The translations under genes and the position numbers were made by a program. The notes under the pieces were generated by a model. It was not told the DNA's origin. It saw only the letters and a list, made by a program, of their open reading frames with translations, and searched no databases. DNA of 64,000 nucleotides from Norana najaformis (lineage: Eukaryota; Annelida; Clitellata; Crassiclitellata; Hormogastridae), in NCBI GenBank assembly GCA_964023275.1, contig OZ029913.1:53150144-53214143 (forward strand). The letters are read 5' to 3'. Shown here in pieces: positions 43,561 to 56,220 of this stretch. Within the stretch, counting starts at the first letter, position 1. The number at the start of each line of letters is the position of its first letter.

Positions 43561-45733
43561 TGTTAAAATAATCGGCAGATTTTAAAGTAATCTTTAATCC
43601 TACGACCGCTTGCTTAAGGCAACGGTGACCGTAGAATGGTGTAAGAACTAGTCGCCTATACAAGTGCCAATTAGGCAACTAAACTTTATTGCAATTCCAC
43701 GAAGCTGTGTTGTGCAAATTGCGTAATGCGTCCTGTCATAATTCCTGCGCATAGCGGGTACGTATTAGATCCCTTGTGTTCTCGTGTTGATGAGTAACAT
43801 CTGATCTCGCCGAGGCTGATACAGCAGGTTCTGTTGAGTAAATGGCGCAGTACACCACGAAGTCTCTTATTCTGGTTCAGGCATGCATATAGATTTCCCA
43901 GCCTCAAGTCACCCGCTGATGATTGGACCAAATACCGTCTGCACTTCCTCCCTCCGTTCCTCCCAACAAGGACCTCGACCATTTTTAATTCCATCCTGTT
44001 CTTAAAGTTCGTCCGCGGCGTCTTAACCGCAGATGTGTTTCACCCACGGGGGAGGCGAGAGCGAGCTCTGCTTCCCGATCACGTCGCATACTTGCCGTGG
44101 CTATAATACACTGGCGACCCCTTAATAGCCAACCGATGGGACTCGGAACGTTAGGGACTCTGATTACGCGCCAGGACGTCAGATGCATGCCGGGTAGGGG
44201 CAGATGAGGCAGCAGCCCCGTCTGGCGGAGCGCCGCGCACCATGCGGCGGATTTTTAAACTAATCTTTCATTAACCCCGACCCGCTTTTATGGGCGTCGC
44301 CTGGATCGGGGAATGGGCTTTTTGCGAAATTTTAGAGTTAATTTAGCCACTGCAGATGGCGTTTTATTGGCCGCGCCGTTACCAGGGAAGTCGGGATATA
44401 GAGCTTTATTAAGAAGTTCTTGCATGCCTCATTCTGTGGCCTGCTGCAAGCGACGACATAACCCATCGTTTGCCAACAGCAAATCAGATATATCAACAAC
44501 ACTTGTCAATAAACACATTCTCTACAATTTTCTAACTTCGTAGTGCAGAAAACCAGTTCCGCCAGTTTCTCTCCTCTCGACACAGATTATGGAACCAAAC
44601 ATTCTGCTGTCAGCGCAGATTATAATAGCATATAGCAACAAATTAATTGTGGAGTAGATCAAATAGTAACAACCGTTGAGACAACTGATTTTGGTACAAC
44701 ACTTAAAAATTTGTATTGAAAATTTGACTTTTAAACTGTAATTTGTGCATAAAAAATTGGAATTGCAAAAGATAATTGTAAACTATAAATTTCTAAAGCG
44801 CTACTTAAAACTAATCACAAGGCACCAGCTTATCAAGAGTGCTGCATCAAATCAGTGGGGTTATCCAACGATGCCATGTCAAGAACCAAGTCCAGCTACC
44901 AGAAGACCAGAGAAAGAAGGTGGAGAGGGAAGTTAAAACTTGAACTAATCTAAGACTATAGAGCTTCACTTTTTAGCTGGGGTTGAACATTCCCAAAAGT
45001 CCAGCAAATCCAGATCTGCGGCCAGTGCATCGGAATGTTAAGTGTTTGCACACGTGCAGGACTGTACATCAATTACAATATCTGCCTCAAAGTTGTCCTG
45101 TGCTCAGACAAGCAAACAAAAACAATAGAAAATTTCTTAGGTAGCTTGACCATCTCCCAGCAGCCGTTTGCTCCTTGGCTGTTTAGCCTTGCATTATTCA
45201 CTCCAGAATGTCGAAACAAGTTTAATTAATGAGATGACTTTTTTGAGGATTAATTAGATCAACCCCGGGCCAATTTTTTTATCATGGCCAGGGTATTTGA
45301 TCCAAAAGAATCAACCCTGCCTTGTTATAAAGAAACCGGCTCAGAGATGGTTCAAAACCCTGAAGAACTTTGGAAGTAAAGACCATATGGCTTGCCTCGT
45401 TTGGTATATACAAGTATGCCGCATACAAGCAATCTGAAGTAAAATGACAATTATAATGGCCTCCACTTTCAATATTAAAACGTGGGATGCAAAGAACAGC
45501 GTGGCTCTGCCTGATCAAGTTTGTTATGATCTGATACATGCAAACACAAATGACCAGCTAGTAGTACCAACATCGAACAGACCCTACCTTACAGTGGCAT
45601 ACAATCACATACAACCAGAGGCCATTGGTGCATACACACACATGCGTGCAAATACAAACAGATACGTGTGTGTACAAGTGTGTGTCTGTATTTCATACCA
45701 GAAAAGTAGAACTGTGCAACAGGTTACAGTGAG

Positions 45734-45828
45734 ATACTTTATTACTCCCGCGTCGGCAGAGGCTCATTAATTATAATAGGACACTTTATTACCCCCACGT
45801 CGGGCAGAGGCTCATTAATTATAATAGG
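45734..45828. repeat. 47/48-bp direct duplication
   Basis: Two adjacent units (45734-45780 and 45781-45828) share ggctcattaattataatagg and differ by a few bases. Confidence 0.9.
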
Positions 45829-46789
45829 ACCTATATGACAATCCCAGCCCGCTGGCATCCAGTTCAAATATAATAACTTCAAATGCGACAGACAGACAGA
45901 CAGATACACAGAGATACAAAGTATTTTTGGCTCATTTCCTTAGACTTCCCTGATTTTTTTAATTGGAACTATATATAAACTTAATTATATAATATCATGA
46001 CTTTACGTCAAAAAACGAAACAGAAAATTGTTTAGCACGAAGTTGACAATGGAAATACTCGATAGCTTTGTCAAGGAAAGAGCATCATAGTCAAACCTAA
46101 CCAAATACACATTAGTTCCCTGCCGCATCCACTACTGCCAATAACTTTCACGTTCTAGTCACGTGAAATCCAACAGATGAATCAAACGCTGATTAATAGT
46201 TACGTTGAATTAATTTGCAGTTAAGGTTCAGAGGTTAACAGAACATTAAGCACCTTCATCAGCATGTTGTGAAGATGTCTTCAATTAGTTTGAAACCCTA
46301 ATTTGCAGACAATCTTTTGCTTCTCATTCAAAACCTAAAGAAGTCATAGAACTGCTAGTTGAACACCAGAGCTGATAAAATCTGTTCAACTACGATTAGC
46401 AGAAGTCTGAAAGGATGACACAGAACGACCTGGCTGAATGCGGTTGCCAATCAGTGTCAGCATGATATACAGATACATTCTTTTGGCATACAAGTTGAAC
46501 AAATTCTTGGTTAATGAGGCAGCGTCTAATACCTGTTGTAAAGCATCTGCGAATTTAAACACATAACTCAAGCTGAAACCAAGAATTTTAAAGAAAGTTT
46601 TATAAACTGACCAGCCATATTAAAACTGAGAAAGAAATTACATTTAATTACTTTTATTTATTTACTAACCTGGAACAGAATCACTATATAAAATATTAAG
46701 TGTCTAACATGCATGCATCCACATAGTATAAAAAGTGTCTGAAGGGGCAAGTTAATTTCCAATTGGCCAATGAAGTTATACGAGCATTT

Positions 46790-46924
46790 AACTGATTTCC
46801 CAATGACAGTGTATGGTCAGTGTACTCATTTGATAGCCGAGTTCACCACGGGTGCAAGAGGAGAAGAAATCTCAGACTCTGGGTTGACAGTCCAGCAAGC
46901 TAATCACTAGACCACTGTGCACTT
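46790..46924 (-). mobile_element. tRNA-derived SINE (family B), copy 1
   Basis: The minus strand begins GTGCACAGTGGTCTAGTGAT, then TAGCTTGCTGGACTG, a tRNA-like head. Its body (tagccgagttcaccacgggt on the plus strand) matches sequence at about 16380-16420 and relates to 57840-57930. It lies downstream of the SGT gene. Confidence 0.65.
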
Positions 46925-47195
46925 CTGTTTAGATAGAAAGTTCTCAAAATCCAATATTCACATTTTCTTTGGGCAATTTTTGGCAATGATTTTAGGAAAA
47001 CTTTAAAGTAATATTTTCACCAAAAAATATTTGGCTAAAAAATGATCCCATTTTCGATCAAGTCTCATGAGCTAAGTCTGCTTTATCCACTTATACGTTA
47101 ATTAGCCTTGGGATCGAACCAGAACCAAATGGAATTCAAGCATTCATCTCTCGTTGCACAGGGCCTCCCTCCATTGTGCTGTCAGAAATATGTTG

Positions 47196-47201
47196 TTTAT
47201 T
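47196..47201 (-). terminator. Candidate polyadenylation signal of SGT
   Basis: AATAAA on the minus strand, about 200 bases past the stop codon. It is the nearest canonical signal I see. Confidence 0.5.
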
Positions 47202-47403
47202 TACTTTTTCCAATTAAACTAGGAAGTGTCATTAAATGAATATTACATAACCTAATATAATACTGTCATTTGAGAATGACATTAAAAATATGTTAGCATT
47301 ACAAATCATTTGGATAAATAGCAATTTACTCAGGATACTAAATTATTCTGTCAATTTCACTAGCACAAAGATTGCACTACTGTCAGTAAAGACTCCACCT
47401 TGG

Positions 47404-47524
47404 TTAGGAACTGTGACTAGGATCTTCTTCATTGGCTGGTGGATTTTGATCCCTCATCTGAGCTCTTAGCTGTTCCACTAACTCTGGATTCGATGCCTGC
47501 ATCTCCTGTGCCAACTGCTGGCCA
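47404..47524 (-). CDS. SGTA: SGT exon 10 (stop codon)
   Basis: Encodes GQQLAQEMQASNPELVEQLR then AQMRDQNPPANEED and a stop at 47404-47406. This is the conserved C-terminal client-binding end of SGT. Acceptor gatttcag. Confidence 0.94.
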
Positions 47525-50500
47525 CTGAAATCAGAAGAGAAACAGCTGCCAAGAATCAGAAACTCCAGATCATAATCTTAACCTATGAAATCAACAGAAA
47601 ACTTGCACTGACTGTGAACTTGTTGGGCTTGCGGGGGTTCTCATTGCCAGCCTGAAGCTTCGAAATTCACTGGCTACTTCTGCACATTCGGTCATTTTCT
47701 GTCATTTGGGTCTAAAATTACGACTCCTCTGTTCCAAATTGCTGACCCCTCATAGCTTGACCTCTGGTTTCCCTAACCTGTTGGATTTTGAGTAGACTTC
47801 TCCAATAGATTAGGACATTTTACTATGTGCAGCTTCACTTGTTCAGCACAACCACTGATTGATGCCTTGAGCATCATGTAATTGTATTTGCAAATTTATA
47901 TAGCTCCACTTCAAGAGAAACTCATCAGAGATGCTCCAAACCTGACAACATGAAACAACGATCGAACAGCAGCCAGACAAAACAGAAAACCTTAAAGCCT
48001 AGATCAGAATGAAGATGGTTACTAACGCCTGCAGTAAATGTGACATTGAAGCTGGTCCTGTAGGAGACTGGCTGCCTGTTGCTCCCGACATTAAATTTGA
48101 CATCCTAGAAATCGGTTAAAAAAAAAACTATTTAAAATCAAGAAATAAACAAGGAAACCTACATAAATAGAACACACAGATTGTAATGAAATGTTTCTCT
48201 GTGAAGAAATTTTTTTAGCAGCATCTCTTGATTACCACCCAAAACCCAAACCCAACAGAAAAGCCGTTTCAAAGCCTTTGTTTTATTTTGTTACCTCAGA
48301 AATGATTAAAATTCATAACCTAGACTGACTGTAAATCAGAGACAGATAAAAAAGCTTTATCATAGCTTAGTTCAACATAATGGGAATAAAATACAAAGGG
48401 TAAAATATCTCTTCTACTCAGTAAAGCCTTGTACTTTAATTTTTATTTATTGCTTATATTTACAAGTTTCTATAGCAACAATAACTCAATCGGTGATAAT
48501 AAACAACTGTGATAGGACTTATATGCCTGCCAAAAAATATGAAAAAACAACAAAGCTAAGAAATCAGACTGTATTTAAAAACATTTGAACAAAAGTGATC
48601 ACAACTTACATCGACTGCATCTGTGGGTTTGCCAGCATTGTCGTAGCCTATAAAAAGCAGATACAATTAGTATAGTATTTAAAAATAAAAATTATAATAT
48701 TTAAATATAAAATTAAAACCCATGAGCTCATAAGTCTTCAAGAATTTCATCAGTCAAAACCAAAAATGTACAGAAGGACATGGCAATAATGCAAGTTAGT
48801 AACTTTTAACTTCTGTTAAAGAAACGCTCAAACTTCTGAAACAGGCAGGTTTCAACAGCAATTGCTCACCTCTGTATGTAGCCTTACCCTGACCATACTC
48901 AAAAACAAATTCTATGCTTGTGGCCTTCCACTAATAATAATCATGGCACCAGGTTGCGTGAATCGTTTGTTGGATTCTCTAACCAAGAACATAAGCTTGC
49001 ACTTTGTTCCCGCATTGGCCTCCTGTATGTGAGCAAATCCATTTCAAGCTAGTACCTCTGATGCATAGTGTGAAAATCATACCTATTCTTATTCCTTGGT
49101 TGTACCTTGTAGCTCTGAGAAAAGTGGTCTAATCTTTAAACATCATCTTCTGGAAAGTACACTGTTCCTCGCACACTCATCATATTTGGCCATCATTCAC
49201 AGTAACTGCTCCAACCGACCACATGGAATTGTCTATTTTTTCATATTTACAACTCTTGCTGCACCTACATTATGCTCTAAGCTGAAAACTTACCACTTCC
49301 ACTTGTAGCTCATAATGTTCGATGTTGCTTAACATTTCATGTTGCTGAGCTTCAAAGTGCATCTCTAAGCTATTGTAAGGAAGGCAGTGTCAACATTTGT
49401 GACTCACTGGATGAAAAAGAGCTTCTGGACTAAATTTACCCAGAGGTTTTTTGATGTTAATGGCACAAATGTGCCAAAGTTTATATCAGTATGTCTTCAG
49501 AAACCTATCAAACTAAGGTCCAAAGATGACCATCTAAGAACTTTGTTTTGAGAAAACTGATTTTAAAAATTGCAAATATTTAACAAGCCACAGCTCCATA
49601 AGTTACGCACAGTTACGGCTAAAACTCTGTACAAGTCATTGTAAGGATTGTAAAGCTCAATCCACAAGACACAACTTTTTATGCAGACAGCTACCTGATA
49701 ATGTCATACGATCGTCGAAAATCGGTGTACAAAAATAGCAGTCTCCCATTCAGTAGCACGACTTTTATGAGTACCTGCCTGTTTCAGAAGTTTGAAAGTT
49801 TCTACGTTTGCTTGAATTTTGCTCATTTTAACTTGTCCACACAGACATGCTACCAACGCAGAGTCATAAAGACACTACTTACCTGGAAAAGGTACCGTAA
49901 GTGGGTTGGCCTTAGCTAGTCATAAAAAATTTTAATTTTCTTCAACCCTGTCTAACGTAGGCACCAACCACAATGGCTTGCCATACACAAGACAAAAAAG
50001 GTTAAATAGCAGTTATTTACCTGTAATTTACAAATTTTCTTTAAATTTGTAATATTAACAATAAACTAATACTGTACTTGTAAGCGTACAAGCACGACTT
50101 TTATAAAAGTTTAGTTTTACTCAACATAGGCAAAGCAGCACAAGCTATTTCAACCCTGCAAACCTTGTTCTGTGCTTGTAAAATTGACAAACTTCAAAAG
50201 AGAGCAAGTAAAATAAATAATAACAAAGCAATTAAGCTGAGCCCCCACTTACGGTTCCTTTAATTAATTACCATTTTTGTCATATATATAAGCTTAACTT
50301 ACTCAATAATAATAAATTTTGACATGCCAGCATTATTTAGATCCAGTAAAAGCATAAACCAGCAAAACCACAATTTGTGAAAAATGGCCCCATATACATT
50401 AATACTTGATTTTCTCTGTAAATATGCAGTCCAGTTTTGTCACCTTTTGTCCCAGTGAATCACAGTATAATGCAAGTTGTATGTTATGTTGTCAAACAAA

Positions 50501-53500
50501 TTTCAAATCTACTGACAATAAATTCCCAGGTAATGAGAAGCACCATTTTATAGCCAATCACGCCACTTCAATCGAAGACAGTGATATTACCATGTTCATA
50601 AGTGCAGGATTGCTGAAAATTGATGACAAATTGAAACCACCAAAATTAAGTCCATCTGGTCCACCTGCTGCTGATGCTGGCTAAAAACACAACACTCAGC
50701 ACTGATATTATGAACAAACCTTAAATATACCAAGTATTAGTTGCTTGTCAATCATTTGTTCAATTACCTTTACAATTATTAATTTATATCTCACATTTCT
50801 TACTGGTTATAAAAACTGATTCTTGTTCAGTTTTTCAAATCTATTTTTCACCTTTATTGATCTATTTCTGCCAGTTGTGTGTTACTTGTTAAGTTCAATT
50901 AATGTTATGTAACAATCCTCACTGGTCATCGAAATTAATTGTTTTCGATTTTTTTAAAATTTGATTATTGATTTTTCCTCTTTACTAATCCACAGCATCT
51001 CAACAAATATTCATCTGTACAAGCATCGCACAATTTCTGATGGGGCACAATGCAAAGAAATTTGAAAGACGTGAACTGTGGCAGCCATTTAAAGACAAAG
51101 ACATCGAATCACATCCTCACAATTTGTTCTCGTAGCGACTGGTCTGCAAGACGAAGGTTCTCTCTGTATCCATCGTTTACTGGATCGAGTTCCAGCGCTT
51201 TCCGGAAGCATTCCTTAGCTTCTCCGTGCTGCCCGAGGGCCGCATGTGCCAAGCTGTGGCAACCAAAAAATTACATCAACATAACCAGAGATTTATGTAG
51301 CTCATTTTACTTTAGGCAAATCCACTAACCATGTTTCAAATTAGAAGTACCAGTTACTGCTCGTGTAACCTATATAACACATGTAACAAATGCAATTTGA
51401 TTTTGTTAAAAGGCAGCTCTAAATAGCAGCATTAATTCGATTTCTTCTGAATTTTCCCTCTGTCACCCAATGTTAGGCTTAGGTGATTGTTTGTATTGTC
51501 GTGTTATTGATCAATAAAGTTTTGATTAGTTCATTTCAATTTATATATTAAGATTTATTTGCTGTCATGGAGTTCATATGTATCTCAGTACTTATTATTC
51601 ATAATTATATTTTAAAATTTGATATATTAGTATGATATAGTATATCTTAATGCTAATCAATTATTTCTTTATTACATTATTTATTTAGATTTCCTATAAC
51701 AATATTTAACAGTAGCAAATTTAATATATAATCATTTATAAATCCTTGTTTGGACAGCATTATTCCCATAGAGAAGATTACACATTTTACAGTGATTCTA
51801 ACACAGATTATATGACTTTCAAACCACTAAAAACCCTAGTTATGTTATGTTGGTATTTAAAATGCGTCTTGCAAGGAAACCAAAGCACATAAATTTCAAA
51901 TTATCACACTAATGACAAGGTTAACACAAGCAAACCCAGTTCTGTTCACCACCACATAGGGGTCAGGACCTGTATACTAAGGTTTAGCAACAAAAAACTG
52001 CCTCAAGGCATCTAGCACAGGAATTATTTTGTAGTTCATCTTAGAACTGAAGGTTAAAGTTGCAAATACAGACCCTTTCCTGCCATATGCTTTACTGTAG
52101 TTTGGATCCAACTCCAAGGCTCTCAGACAATCAGTCAAACACTTCTGGTGATCACCCATTTTACTATAAGCAGCCGCCCTAAAACGTAAACATTCAAAAC
52201 TAGCTTCAGTGATCAAGACTTTCGATGACTATGAATGATCAAAATGTCTCCATGAAAACCAACTTCATCAATATTTGAAAGCAACCAGCACTGTCCAAAC
52301 TCCCTTCTTGACACGGAAATGATGAATACTTCTGAAACTATTCCTGCTGCTCTGACCAGCAATGGTCAGGGAAGAAGGAATGTCTGCTGTAACGAGGATG
52401 ACAATTACTGTAAAAACTTAGTTTCAAACAGCATCAAATTAGCATTAATCAGCATTGTGCAGTTTGTAGGTTAGATATTCTTTTCTGTCGTTTCACCATT
52501 CTTGGGATAAATGTTTTTCATGAGATGCCATTTCACATGCATCGATGATCTCCCCTTCGGTTCTGCATCAATGAGCAGTTGTATACACTGGCAAGGACTT
52601 GGTGGTATGGTGGGCATTTTGAGAATGCAATGAACAATACCATAGAGAAAAAATACATGCACTGGAGCGGTCTCATACTTAGGGGGAAAATCACTCATAC
52701 AGAGTGCTTGAAGGAAGACCTAAAGGAAAGAAAGTCATAGAAAGGCCAAGAACTATGCTGATGGACCAGATGATGGACAAAGGAAACAGATGAGGCTAAA
52801 GAGAAGTTAAGGAATTGGCAAAGAACAGAGAAGAATGGTGTCATATTCTTGGATCAACATGAAGGCAAAAAACTGAAGAAGAAGATATTAGATATGTATG
52901 AAGTCCCACATAAATTTTAACAAGCTAGTAATTTTAAAAACACAAGCAAATACTGACAAAAGTTAAAAAGTTTTAAGTTTTCTAAATTTGAATAAAGAGC
53001 CTGAAAAATTGAGTACATAATTTACTGCAGGTAAATGTAAAAATTGTAATTTAACAATGGCTATATACAGAAAGAGCAAAACACCTGTTACAGTAATAGA
53101 CTGCATTCCTGCCATCTAGAGAAATCGCACTGGAGTAACAGTCCACAGCCTCTAGAAATTTCTCTTGCCTCAGTAGTTCATTACCTACAACAGAATTTGG
53201 TCTGTCATTTCCTGAGACATTTAGATCTAGAGCAGTTATTTTAAGTTTTACAGTAAATCATTGCTTATTCGTTTTCAGCAAAAATCTTTACTTACTTCTT
53301 TGAAAGACAATAACATACTTCTAGTGATTCCTTTTATGGTAAAATTTAGCAATTTAAGTGGTACCAGTATATACATATATACACATGAAGATAGCTTGGT
53401 CAATATTTTGTTACATCAATCAAAAAATAATTTAATAATGGTAAAAATGTGACATTAGTAAAAGGACAAATTCTGTCAATTTGTCACTCTTTGTGCATCA

Positions 53501-55483
53501 AATATTAGGGTAAATTTTGCCACTAATTTTTCACAATAAGTTTATTTGTCATCTTCCATCCCAAAATAAGAGGCTCATGAAATTATAAAAGGATTATTAA
53601 CAGTGTTTATGTGTCAACAGAATGAAGAAAAGACCCTACAAAACAAAGTTTTTCAAGTAAATAATAAAATAACCTGGTAATAGTAAACAGTTCCTCTGAA
53701 GTACTTCATAGTTTTCCATCTACATACCTTGAGCTTTGAGTTTTTCAGCTTTATCTCTTTCGGCAGTTGATGCCATGGGAGTATTCTGTCAATTGCAGAT
53801 ATAAACATTGTAAGCCTATTAGCATTTCTTTTTAGAGGTAAATTCAAATAATAAGCATAGCTTTATTCAAGCAGTGATGTCATGCCTCTCAACCCTGGGC
53901 TCTCCTTCATGCACAGCTGAAATTAAACACAACACAACACAGAAGAAGGCTCAGAACATGAAGACTTTTGCGATGTAAACGATTTTCTTGCACTTAAAGC
54001 ACAGGACAGGAAGACTATTACCAAGTAAACTATTACTGTGCTTATCTTGCACTTAGACAAACTCACAAAGCAACTGGCTGAAAATCCAAAAGTGACAGAA
54101 AAAGCAATAACTAGACTCAAAAAGTCAACTAACTGGACTAAAATGCAACAGAAGAGTAAGAGTGGTCCCTTAAGCTAACTTTAAGCGACAGCCTGGACAT
54201 GAAGCATTACAACCATCTTCTTTCCCTTGGCATAAGATGTTGTTGGGTCATCCTCTCCCACACCACCTCCTCTTCCCACCAACAATGTTCACATTATGTA
54301 AGCCAAGTTTGCTAGGGACACTGTTGGAAGAGAAATCTTGAAGTATCTTTCTGTCCTGGCAAAGATTTGAATCTCTGACCTCTGGATAGTCAGTCCAGCA
54401 TGCTAACCACTACACCATCATGCACCAAACAACTCAGCAGAAAGTCCAATAATCTAACTGAGAAATGCTCAGAAGAAACCAAACGGCATCATCATTAGAT
54501 AGCATTACCTAAATTTTGTAGTACAGTAGCTAATATAACTGGTCTCCAAAACATTTTAGTAACTACATAACCAATTATTTTAACTTAAATACATAAAGCA
54601 ATTAAGTTAAACCCTGGTAAATTAATAAGTGAATCTAAAGAACCTCACCAGCTGATCCAGTCCAGCACAGAATATTTCAGGAAGTGAAGCAGGCAGTGGA
54701 TAGAGGGCAGCAGCATTGACATCTTGTACGTTAACACCATAAGTCGACTCTAAACACTGTGTTGCCACTGGAAAACGAAAACAGACAACATCACATAAAA
54801 TTAGTACCTAAAACATAATGACCAGCTGGCAATTAGTTTTGTTGTGCTTAAATGAACGCAATTTTATAGTAGAGATCAAGTCTACAGGCATGAAATGCTG
54901 CAATTCTGATAATTACATCATTCATTAGACTATTTTCAATCAGCAGCAACAATAGCTGTGTATAATTTTCACCAATTTTTGCATATAGGTATCTATGACA
55001 GCTTTTCAATGTGATATTCCTCTAAATATGAATAAAACTGAAAGCATGCCCTTATCTGGAACTGATCTTCTGCTATAGACAGAGGAGTTCTCTTCCTCTT
55101 CTGGAAGAAGAATGGCCAGATTCTCTTGTGATATTGGGAAGATATCTCTTGAAATGAGAAATATCCAAAAGCAATATTCCTTAACAAAGACGATCATAAT
55201 CTTGAATAGGTACCACATAAATTTCACAAACATTACACGCTAGCATGGAGAGTATTTTGTTTAACTGATATTTCACAAACATTACATGCTAGCATGTAGA
55301 GTATTTTGTTTAACTGATTACTAGCCAAATTCAGTTTCTGAATAGATAATTAGATAATTGATTATCACTTAACTTACCTTCCAGACTCTCTTTCGCATCT
55401 GAACTGAGGTCAGGTGACTGGAGCTGGCGGTCTAAGAATTCTAAGATAGCAAAGATGAGGTGCTTAACACCATTGGCCTCCAT
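47404..55483 (-). CDS. SGTA: SGT co-chaperone, SGTA/SGTB orthologue (gene span, 10 coding exons)
   Basis: Small glutamine-rich TPR protein. In the cytosol it receives tail-anchored and mislocalised membrane proteins, works with the BAG6-UBL4A-GET4 complex and binds Hsp70/Hsp90 tails. Ten exons (55378-55483, 54649-54767, 53728-53785, 53085-53184, 52074-52178, 51121-51253, 50591-50680, 48610-48647, 48027-48104, 47404-47524) join in phase to 948 nt, 315 aa; human SGTA has 313. The N-terminal dimerisation domain (HLIFAILEFLDRQL; LSSDAKESLE) is at residues 1-70. Three TPRs lie at about 88-190, with the carboxylate-clamp residues in place (GNELL, YYCNRAAAYSK, YSKAYGRKG). An Asn/Pro/Met-rich region (FSNPALMNM, MLANPQMQSM) and a Gln-containing C terminus (LAQEMQASNPELVEQLRAQM) follow. 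SGTA versus SGTB cannot be decided; invertebrates usually have one SGT. Confidence 0.96.
48027..48104 (-). CDS. SGTA: SGT exon 9
   Basis: Encodes MSNLMSGATGSQSPTGPASM then SHLLQA. Acceptor tttctag. The donor gttagt is weak but keeps phase with exon 10. It matches the variable Gly/Ser/Pro-rich segment of SGTA. Confidence 0.88.
48610..48647 (-). CDS. SGTA: SGT exon 8 (38-nt microexon)
   Basis: Encodes ATTMLANPQMQSM, equal in type to the NLMNNPQIQQLM of human SGTA. Acceptor tttatag, donor gtaagt. Confidence 0.92.
50591..50680 (-). CDS. SGTA: SGT exon 7
   Basis: 30 codons, phase 0: PASAAGGPDGLNFGGFNLSS then IFSNPALMNM. The F-S-N-P-A-L-M-N-M motif parallels LLNNPGFMSM of human SGTA. Acceptor tttttag, donor gtaata. 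Confidence 0.93.
51121..51253 (-). CDS. SGTA: SGT exon 6: third TPR
   Basis: Encodes LAHAALGQHGEAKECFRKAL, then ELDPVNDGYRENLRLADQSL and REQI. It completes TPR3 and the capping helix. Acceptor ttgccacag, donor gtgagg. Confidence 0.95.
52074..52178 (-). CDS. SGTA: SGT exon 5: second TPR
   Basis: Encodes AAAYSKMGDHQKCLTDCLRA then LELDPNYSKAYGRKG. It carries the clamp Lys and Arg of SKAYGRKG. Acceptor gttttag; the donor gtctgt is weak but the phase is correct. Confidence 0.95.
52690..52880 (+). mobile_element. Degraded LINE C-terminal fragment in SGT intron
   Basis: A plus-strand frame with stops reads KKVIERPRTMLMDQMMDKGN and later KELAKNREEWCHILGS. This resembles the R-x-R-P-R-T ... A-x-N-R-E-x-W tail of RTE/CR1-like polyproteins. 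It is antisense to SGT in intron 4. Confidence 0.55.
53085..53184 (-). CDS. SGTA: SGT exon 4: first TPR
   Basis: Encodes NELLRQEKFLEAVDCYSSAI then SLDGRNAVYYCNR. It contains the clamp Asn residues (GNELL and YYCNR). Acceptor gttgtag, donor gtgttt. Confidence 0.95.
53728..53785 (-). CDS. SGTA: SGT exon 3
   Basis: Encodes NTPMASTAERDKAEKLKAQG, the charged lead-in helix to TPR1. Acceptor ttgacag, donor gtatgt. Confidence 0.93.
54285..54426 (-). mobile_element. tRNA-derived SINE (family B), copy 2
   Basis: Minus strand: GGTGCATGATGGTGTAGTGG, GTTAGCATGCTGGACTG, and a box B-like AGATTCAAATC. The head is tRNA-like. It is embedded in SGT intron 2 in sense orientation. Confidence 0.65.
54649..54767 (-). 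CDS. SGTA: SGT exon 2: dimerisation domain, second part
   Basis: Encodes VATQCLESTYGVNVQDVNAA then ALYPLPASLPEIFCAGLDQL. It matches the VAIQCLETAFGV and LPQTLPEIFEAA parts of human SGTA. Acceptor ttttccag, donor gtgagg. Confidence 0.95.
55221..55318. repeat. 49-bp tandem duplication in SGT intron 1
   Basis: Units 55221-55269 and 55270-55318 share tttcacaaacattaca and gagtattttgtttaactgat, with two or three differences. Confidence 0.92.
55378..55483 (-). CDS. SGTA: SGT exon 1 (first coding exon)
   Basis: Encodes MEANGVKHLIFAILEFLDRQ then LQSPDLSSDAKESLE. The ATG directly follows an acceptor (cttttacag), so a non-coding leader exon lies upstream. It matches the start of the SGTA dimerisation domain, which docks UBL4A. 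Donor gtaagt. Confidence 0.94.
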
Positions 55484-56039
55484 CTGTAAAAGCTGACACT
55501 AACTCGTTCTAAGTCACCTTCTAAAGCAACAAGAAATAAATGGCACACCATTTGTTAATCTGTCCTACAAGAAATATTGAAGCCTAATGTAAGTACTTAA
55601 TTATCTTGATTTAATTACTTTATCTGATGCACTTATTATGCATGCAAAGTAAAGTTTTGTCTTTACGGCAACAAAACTACCTCCTGGGATTTTGGAGCAA
55701 TGATTAACTGATACCTTATATATTATGCGCTGATGCTATGCTATATAAATTACTTTAGGCTCTGGTTAAGTAGAATCTTCTGGATGAACCATACAAAACA
55801 GCAATCCAATAAGCCAACCTTTCCTTATGGATTTAGCGGCTTGACAAAAATAGAAGCGAAATTCATTCACAGTTTCCTTCACCAGAAAGAGAAGAATGCA
55901 ATCAAATCACAAGCAATACCTCATGACTGCTGTAGTGATGCTACAGCACAGAGCAACAGCTATGAAAAATCTACAACTATTATCAAACACTTGTCAAATT
56001 TACTGGGTCAGTCTGATACAACAGACAGGCATACTGTGA

Positions 56040-56220
56040 CGACTGGGCATCATTAAAGACAAGTTCATCGATCCAGGCGACGTTCGGATACGAAAGGTAA
56101 TGTAATGGTAAAAGCTGAATATGTGTGAAAACGCCGTCTCTGTTTTAGACAATGTCAACCATGAAAGGGTGACTGGTCAGTCGTATTCACCGCGTACGAC
56201 ATTAGTAGGCAATGTACAGA
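56040..56220 (-). promoter_or_regulatory. Likely promoter region of SGT
   Basis: CpGs reappear (gatccaggcgacgttcgg, caccgcgtacgac) after being scarce over the gene body, about 0.6 kb upstream of the first coding exon. The leader exon and start site are not resolved. Confidence 0.35.

Larger units (their letters stand above)
37602..46789. other. Intergenic DNA between convergent RNF220 and SGT genes
   Basis: No gene could be supported. CpG-rich sequence from about 38 to 45 kb holds LINE tails (38740, 43440), a 47-bp duplication (45734) and short simple repeats such as (CTG) near 40261. A GC-rich block at about 43.9-44.3 kb has no recognisable coding content. Confidence 0.5.

Noticed and set aside
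43834-44188. GC-rich open frames on both strands
   Set aside because: No motif or splice-consistent partner; probably composition only.
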